Part shown: piece by piece, positions 45,869 through 49,535 of the stretch
Layout: the number at the start of each line of letters is the position of its first letter
How positions within the stretch are numbered: position 1 is the first letter of the stretch
NCBI GenBank assembly: GCA_017429265.1
Contig: JAFRPG010000053.1
Span: 1-49,535 of the forward strand
Length of the DNA: 49,535 bases
Reading direction: 5' to 3'
From: Clostridia bacterium
GTDB lineage: Bacteria > Bacillota > Clostridia > Christensenellales > Aristaeellaceae
Position numbers and translations under genes: made by a program
Notes under the pieces: model-generated
Told to the model about the DNA's origin: nothing
What the model saw: only the letters and a program-made list of their open reading frames with translations
Databases searched by the model: none

Positions 45869-47271
45869 ACGTTTTTGCGGACCTTCTGGCCCTGGGGGGT
45901 GTCCTCCAGGATGTAGCCGGCGGCCCGGATCGCGTCGCGCAGTTCGTCGGAACGCTTCCAGTCCTTCGCCTTGCGGGCGGCGGCGCGCTCGCCGACCATC
46001 TGCCGGATGTCGTCGGGCAGGGCGTCGGCTTCCTTCTGCACGAGGCCGAGGACGTCGCACAGGGACTTGAGGCTCTTCAGGCTGGCCTCGACGGCACCGC
46101 GGGCCGAGTCGGCGGAGAGGCTGCTGTTGGCGTCGCGCACGAGCTCGAAGATCGCACCGATGGCGTCGGCGGTGTTCAGGTCGTCGTCCATCGCGGCGTC
46201 GAAGCGGGCCTCGTACTCCTTCAGGCGGGCGATGAGGGCCTCCTCCTCCGCGTTCAGGGGACGGTCGGCCGCCTTGCCGAGCAGGAAGCGCATCTGGTCG
46301 CGCGCGGTGTAGAGCCGGGTCAGGCTGGCATGGGCCGCCTCGATCTGCTCGCGGGAGAAGTTGATCGGGCTGCGGTAGTGGCTGGAGAGCATGAACATCC
46401 GCACGGCCTCGAGGTCGAATTCCTTCGAGATATCCCGCACGGTCCAGAAGTTGTGCAGGGATTTGGACATCTTCTGCCCGTCCACGTTGATGAAGCCGTT
46501 GTGCATCCAGTACTTCACGTAGGGCTTGCCCGTGGCACCCTCGGACTGGGCGATCTCATTTTCATGGTGGGGGAAGAGAAGATCCTTGCCGCCGCAGTGG
46601 ATATCGAAGGTGTCGCCCAGATAGGTCATGGACATGGCGGAGCACTCGATGTGCCATCCGGGGCGTCCCATGCCCCAGGGGCTCTCCCAGGCGGGTTCGC
46701 CGGGTTTCTGCGCCTTCCAGAGGACGAAGTCGGCGGGATTCTCCTTGTCCGTCTCCACGTCGAGGCGCTCGCTGGCGCCCATCTCGCGGTCCTCCACGCT
46801 CTGACCGGAGAGCTTTCCGTAGCCGGGGAAGGCCGAGACGCGGTAGTAGACGTCGCCGTTGGAGCCGACGTAGGCGTGACCGTTGTCGACGAGGCGCTGC
46901 ACGAGGTCGATGATCTGGCGGATGTGCTCCGTCGCACGGGGATGCACGGTGGCGGGGCGGATGCCGAGGGCCTTCGCGTCCGTCCAGTACTCCGCGATGA
47001 AGCGGTCGGCCAGCTCGCGGACCGTGATGCCTTCCTCGTTGGCGCGGCGGATCATCTTGTCGTCGATGTCGGTGAAATTCTGCACGAAGGTCACGTCATA
47101 GCCTTCGCGCTCGAGCTGGCGGCGCAGCACGTCGAAGGTGATGAAGGGCCTCGCATTGCCGATGTGGAAATAGTCGTATACGGTGGGGCCGCAGGCGTAG
47201 ATGCCGACCTTGCCCTCACTGAGCGGCTTGAAGGTCTCCTTGCGGCGCGTCATGCTGTTGAAAATCTGCAT
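45865..47271 (-). CDS. cysS: Cysteinyl-tRNA synthetase
   Basis: This 468-residue class I synthetase charges tRNA-Cys. The HIGH-type motif is H36-I-G-N39 and KMSKS is at 267-271. The substrate-selecting zinc ligands are C27, C210, H235 and E239, matching the E. coli enzyme in spacing. The C-terminal helical domain has normal length. ATG 47271 lies behind GGAGGAG. It is in the tcdA-cysS-comEA-dnaX operon. Confidence 0.97.
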   Translation of the reverse strand: MQIFNSMTRRKETFKPLSEGKVGIYACGPTVYDYFHIGNARPFITFDVLRRQLEREGYDVTFVQNFTDIDDKMIRRANEEGITVRELADRFIAEYWTDAKALGIRPATVHPRATEHIRQIIDLVQRLVDNGHAYVGSNGDVYYRVSAFPGYGKLSGQSVEDREMGASERLDVETDKENPADFVLWKAQKPGEPAWESPWGMGRPGWHIECSAMSMTYLGDTFDIHCGGKDLLFPHHENEIAQSEGATGKPYVKYWMHNGFINVDGQKMSKSLHNFWTVRDISKEFDLEAVRMFMLSSHYRSPINFSREQIEAAHASLTRLYTARDQMRFLLGKAADRPLNAEEEALIARLKEYEARFDAAMDDDLNTADAIGAIFELVRDANSSLSADSARGAVEASLKSLKSLCDVLGLVQKEADALPDDIRQMVGERAAARKAKDWKRSDELRDAIRAAGYILEDTPQGQKVRKNV

Positions 47272-47314
47272 GGTGTCTCCTCCAAAATAAATATCAGTCC
47301 GGTACAGTCATGAT

Positions 47315-47710
47315 TTACTTGTCTGCCTGCGCGTCCTTCAGCGCCTCCTCGAGGAAGGCGATCCGCTGCTCGTGGGCGCGGATGGCGTGCTGCATTTCTT
47401 CCTTCAGATCCAGGGACTGGGCCTTCGCCTCGGCCTCGCGGATCCTGGTGAGACGGTCGCGGGTCTGCTCCAGATCGATGGCGAGGGGCTCCGCTTCGCG
47501 CAGGGCCTCGCCGTAGACGGCCTTCAGCGAGCGCTCCACCTGATCGTAAAAGGTGTGGTTGTCGGTCATCAGGCTGATGGCCTCGGCGCACAGCAGGAGC
47601 AGGCGGCAGGGGGATTCCCCGGCCTTGGCGCCCTTGATCACCGCGGCCTGCAGTTCCTCGCTCCGGTGGGTGTTGTCGAGATAGGCTTTCCAGGCGTTGT
47701 TCTCGCTCAT
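47315..47710 (-). CDS. Hypothetical helical protein
   Basis: This 131-residue protein is not recognised. The N-terminal half is helical (WKAYLDNTHRSEELQAAVI; LLLLCAEAISLMTDN) and the C-terminal half is strongly heptad-like and charged (LTRIREAEAKAQ, EEALKDAQADK), so a coiled coil is likely. No membrane segment or metal motif is seen. Its ATG overlaps the tcdA stop by four bases, and cysS follows after 43 bases, which supports real expression in this operon. Confidence 0.78.
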   Translation of the reverse strand: MSENNAWKAYLDNTHRSEELQAAVIKGAKAGESPCRLLLLCAEAISLMTDNHTFYDQVERSLKAVYGEALREAEPLAIDLEQTRDRLTRIREAEAKAQSLDLKEEMQHAIRAHEQRIAFLEEALKDAQADK

Positions 47711-48468
47711 GCGTTCTCCTCCCTCTCTTGCTCCGACCGGAGCGGGCGGCCCAGCCGGTCCTCCGCCAGGTCGCGCACCACCTCCGCGGCCAGGGCCAGG
47801 CCCATGGCCGCCGGGACGAAGACCGCGGACCCGGGGATATCCCGCGTCCGGCGCTCCTGAGGCGCTTCGCCGCGGTTCCCGGGCACCCGGGGCGGCTCGG
47901 TGGAGTAGACCACCTTCAGCGCCTGGATGCCGCGCTTTCTCAGTTCCTTCCGCATGATCCGCGCCAGGGGACAGACCTCGGTGTCCCTGATGTCGGCCAC
48001 CCGCAGGCGGGTCGGGTCCAGCTTGTTGCCCGCGCCCATCGCGCTGATGACCGGCGTTCCGGCCTTTGCGGCCTCCTGGATCAGGGTCAGCTTGGCGGTG
48101 ACCGTGTCCACGGCATCGATGATGTAGTCAAAGCGCCGCAGTTCGATCCGGTCGACGGTGTCGGGCAGGTAGAAGAGGCGACAACATCGCACCTGCGCGT
48201 CGGGATTGATGTCCCGCAGGCGCTCCGCCATCACGTCGACCTTCGGCCTTCCGACGGTGGAGGCGAGGGCGATGATCTGCCGGTTGCGGTTGGAGTCACT
48301 GACGTGGTCGCTGTCCACAAGGTCGACCGACCCGATGCCGGAGCGCACGAGCGCTTCCGCCGCGTAGCCGCCCACGCCGCCGACGCCGAAGACCGCCACC
48401 CGCGCCCGGCTCAGGCGTTCCATGCCCTGCGCGCCGAGCAGCAGCTCCGTCCGCTCAAAGATGGCCAT
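47707..48468 (-). CDS. tcdA: tRNA threonylcarbamoyladenosine dehydratase
   Basis: This 253-residue ThiF/E1-like enzyme (TcdA/CsdL family) uses ATP to cyclise the t6A base at position 37 of ANN-decoding tRNAs. It has the nucleotide loop G28-V-G-G-V-G-G34, the SDSNRNRQI segment with the R-Q pair, DAVDTVTAKLTLI and the SAMGAGNKLDPT motif of the family. ATG 48468 lies behind AAAGGAGGGAG; the longer frame upstream covers the promoter. It leads the leftward housekeeping operon. Confidence 0.94.
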   Translation of the reverse strand: MAIFERTELLLGAQGMERLSRARVAVFGVGGVGGYAAEALVRSGIGSVDLVDSDHVSDSNRNRQIIALASTVGRPKVDVMAERLRDINPDAQVRCCRLFYLPDTVDRIELRRFDYIIDAVDTVTAKLTLIQEAAKAGTPVISAMGAGNKLDPTRLRVADIRDTEVCPLARIMRKELRKRGIQALKVVYSTEPPRVPGNRGEAPQERRTRDIPGSAVFVPAAMGLALAAEVVRDLAEDRLGRPLRSEQEREENA

Positions 48469-48504
48469 GCGTCCGCTCCCTCCTTTCGCTTGTGTGACAG
48501 GGCT

Positions 48505-48533
48505 ATTATAGGCGTTTTTCGCCGATCCTGCAA
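48505..48533 (-). promoter_or_regulatory. Promoter of the tcdA-dnaX operon
   Basis: Minus-strand TTGCAG (48533-48528) and a perfect TATAAT (48510-48505) are 17 bases apart, 37 bases before tcdA. Confidence 0.9.
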
Positions 48534-48551
48534 CCGAAAAAACAGGATATC

Positions 48552-48580
48552 TTGACGAAACCTGTCCCCTGTGATAGACT
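48552..48580 (+). promoter_or_regulatory. Promoter of metK
   Basis: TTGACG (48552-48557) and TAGACT (48575-48580) are 17 bases apart. The transcript would begin about ten bases before the riboswitch. Confidence 0.86.
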
Positions 48581-48598
48581 GGACCCGACAACTGAACT

Positions 48599-48716
48599 GC
48601 CTTATCGCGAGTGACGGAGGGATGGGCCCGATGAAGTCACGGCAACCGGCGCCGGGGGCGCGAGGTGCCAAATCCCACAGCGCGGCACACCCGAGAGGCG
48701 CGCTGACAGATAAGGT
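48599..48716 (+). ncRNA. SAM-I (S-box) riboswitch
   Basis: P1 arms CTTATC (48601-48606) and GATAAG (48709-48714) enclose the S-box core: GACGGAGGGATGGGCCCGAT, then GAAGTCACGGCAACC, a GC-rich P3, GGTGCCAAATCCCACAG and a final P4 stem. The order and conserved bases match the SAM-I aptamer, which binds S-adenosylmethionine. It lies between promoter and terminator of the SAM synthetase gene, so high SAM should favour termination. Confidence 0.93.
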
Positions 48717-48734
48717 CGATCGAAAGATTGAACC

Positions 48735-48762
48735 GCCTGGCCGTGTGCAGCCGGGCTTTTTT
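48735..48762 (+). terminator. Riboswitch expression-platform terminator
   Basis: GCCTGGC (48735-48741) and GCCGGGC (48750-48756) pair (one G-U) around eight bases, followed by TTTTTTC, 30 bases before metK. Confidence 0.87.
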
Positions 48763-48791
48763 CGGCGAAATCGCCGGGAGAGGAGCAAACC

Positions 48792-49535
48792 GTGAGAACC
48801 ATTTTCACCTCGGAGTCGGTGACCGAGGGACATCCCGACAAACTCTGCGACCAGGTCAGCGACGCCATCCTTGACGCGATCCTGGAGCAGGACCCGACGG
48901 CGCGCGTCGCCTGCGAGACCTTCGCCACCACCGGCGTCGTGCAGGTGATGGGCGAGATCACCACCACGGCCTATGTGGAGATCCCCGACATCGTGCGCAG
49001 GACCGTCCTTGAGATCGGCTACGACAGCGCGGACAAGTGCTTTGACGGCGCGACCTGCGCGGTGCTGACCGCGATCCACGCTCAGAGCCCGGACATCGCC
49101 CAGGGCGTCGATCGCGCGCAGGACGGCGACGATACCGGTGCGGGCGACCAGGGCATGATGTTCGGCTTCGCGTGCGACGAGACGCCCGAGCTGATGCCCA
49201 TGCCGATCGCCCTGGCCCAGCGCATGGCCCGCCGCCTCGCCGATGTGCGCAAGGACGGGACCCTGCCCTTCCTCCGCCCGGACGGCAAGACCCAGGTCAC
49301 CGTGGCCTACGAGGACGGGAAGCCCGTCCACGTGGACACCGTGGTCATCTCCGCCCAGCACGACCCGGACGTGGATCAGGAGACCCTGGCCCGCGCGCTG
49401 ACGGAGCAGGTCATCCGCCGTGAGATCCCGGAGGAGCTGCTCGATGCGGACACCCGCATCCTGATCAACCCGACCGGCCGCTTCGTCATCGGCGGCCCCG
49501 CGGGCGACACCGGCCTGACCGGGCGCAAGATCATC
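48792..49535 (+). CDS. metK: S-adenosylmethionine synthetase (partial, cut by window end)
   Basis: The first 248 codons of MetK are present. The enzyme makes SAM from methionine and ATP. The start is GTG 48792 behind GAGAGGAG, giving [16 protein letters not shown] with the ATP-binding H14 and D16. [16 protein letters not shown], the active-site loop, and [21 protein letters not shown] follow before the sequence ends in frame at 49535. It is controlled by the SAM-I riboswitch and terminator upstream. The missing part should be about 150 residues. Confidence 0.97.
   Translation, partial: MRTIFTSESVTEGHPDKLCDQVSDAILDAILEQDPTARVACETFATTGVVQVMGEITTTAYVEIPDIVRRTVLEIGYDSADKCFDGATCAVLTAIHAQSPDIAQGVDRAQDGDDTGAGDQGMMFGFACDETPELMPMPIALAQRMARRLADVRKDGTLPFLRPDGKTQVTVAYEDGKPVHVDTVVISAQHDPDVDQETLARALTEQVIRREIPEELLDADTRILINPTGRFVIGGPAGDTGLTGRKII

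Overview
The window looks like a chromosomal segment of a high-GC member of the Clostridia (Bacillota), probably a carbohydrate-using gut or rumen anaerobe. The signs are an SAM-I riboswitch on metK, strong AGGAGG-type ribosome sites, sigma-A style promoters (TTGACN, 16-18 bp, TATAAT), a two-gene ThrE exporter, a fused AroE-AroK, a TetM-type GTPase and GH3/GH43 glycosidases. This placement is inferred from gene content; no 16S gene is present.

Left end (1-4805). This part is visibly poorer in GC than the rest. It holds a beta-CASP metallo-beta-lactamase RNase-like gene, a start-less flavodoxin fragment, a truncated M20 peptidase and other decayed frames. An excisionase-like gene and a tyrosine integrase then point at the 3' end of a tRNA-Arg(ACG). 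The simplest reading is the right end of an integrated element or genomic island whose left end lies outside the window.

4.9-20.6 kb. An oxidoreductase/GH3 beta-glucosidase operon is followed by a vWA protein, a four-zinc-ribbon protein and a receptor-like pseudokinase (a possible signalling group), a class I CoA-transferase, a membrane protein built of G-Y-x-x-G repeats, the ThrE pair, and an L-fucose/L-arabinose isomerase-family enzyme. HD hydrolase, tag and rdgB form a short housekeeping run.

20.7-28.3 kb. A GH43/glycerate kinase operon diverges from a seven-gene run: esterase, DUF1294 protein, a small acidic ORF, a TIM-barrel isomerase/epimerase, an FMN enzyme, an EamA transporter and a thioesterase.

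28.3-34.3 kb. A compact aromatic amino acid operon reads leftwards: aroF, tyrA, aroB, pheA, aroE-aroK fusion, aroQ. It is preceded by a 28-codon leader peptide rich in Phe and Tyr and by an intrinsic terminator, the layout of ribosome-mediated attenuation.

34.4-49.5 kb. This holds an amidohydrolase, a TetM-like GTPase, a GNAT enzyme, a heterodimeric ABC exporter with a divergent AraC regulator, tRNA-Leu(TAA), and a housekeeping operon (tcdA, unknown, cysS, comEA-like, dnaX). metK is cut by the window edge.

The most unusual signals are (1) a family of four intergenic two-hairpin repeats, all between convergent genes, with a constant loop (TTTSCGATC) and compensating changes in the stems; (2) the Phe/Tyr attenuator of the aromatic operon; and (3) the vWA/zinc-ribbon/pseudokinase group. 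No CRISPR array, rRNA gene or insertion sequence was seen.
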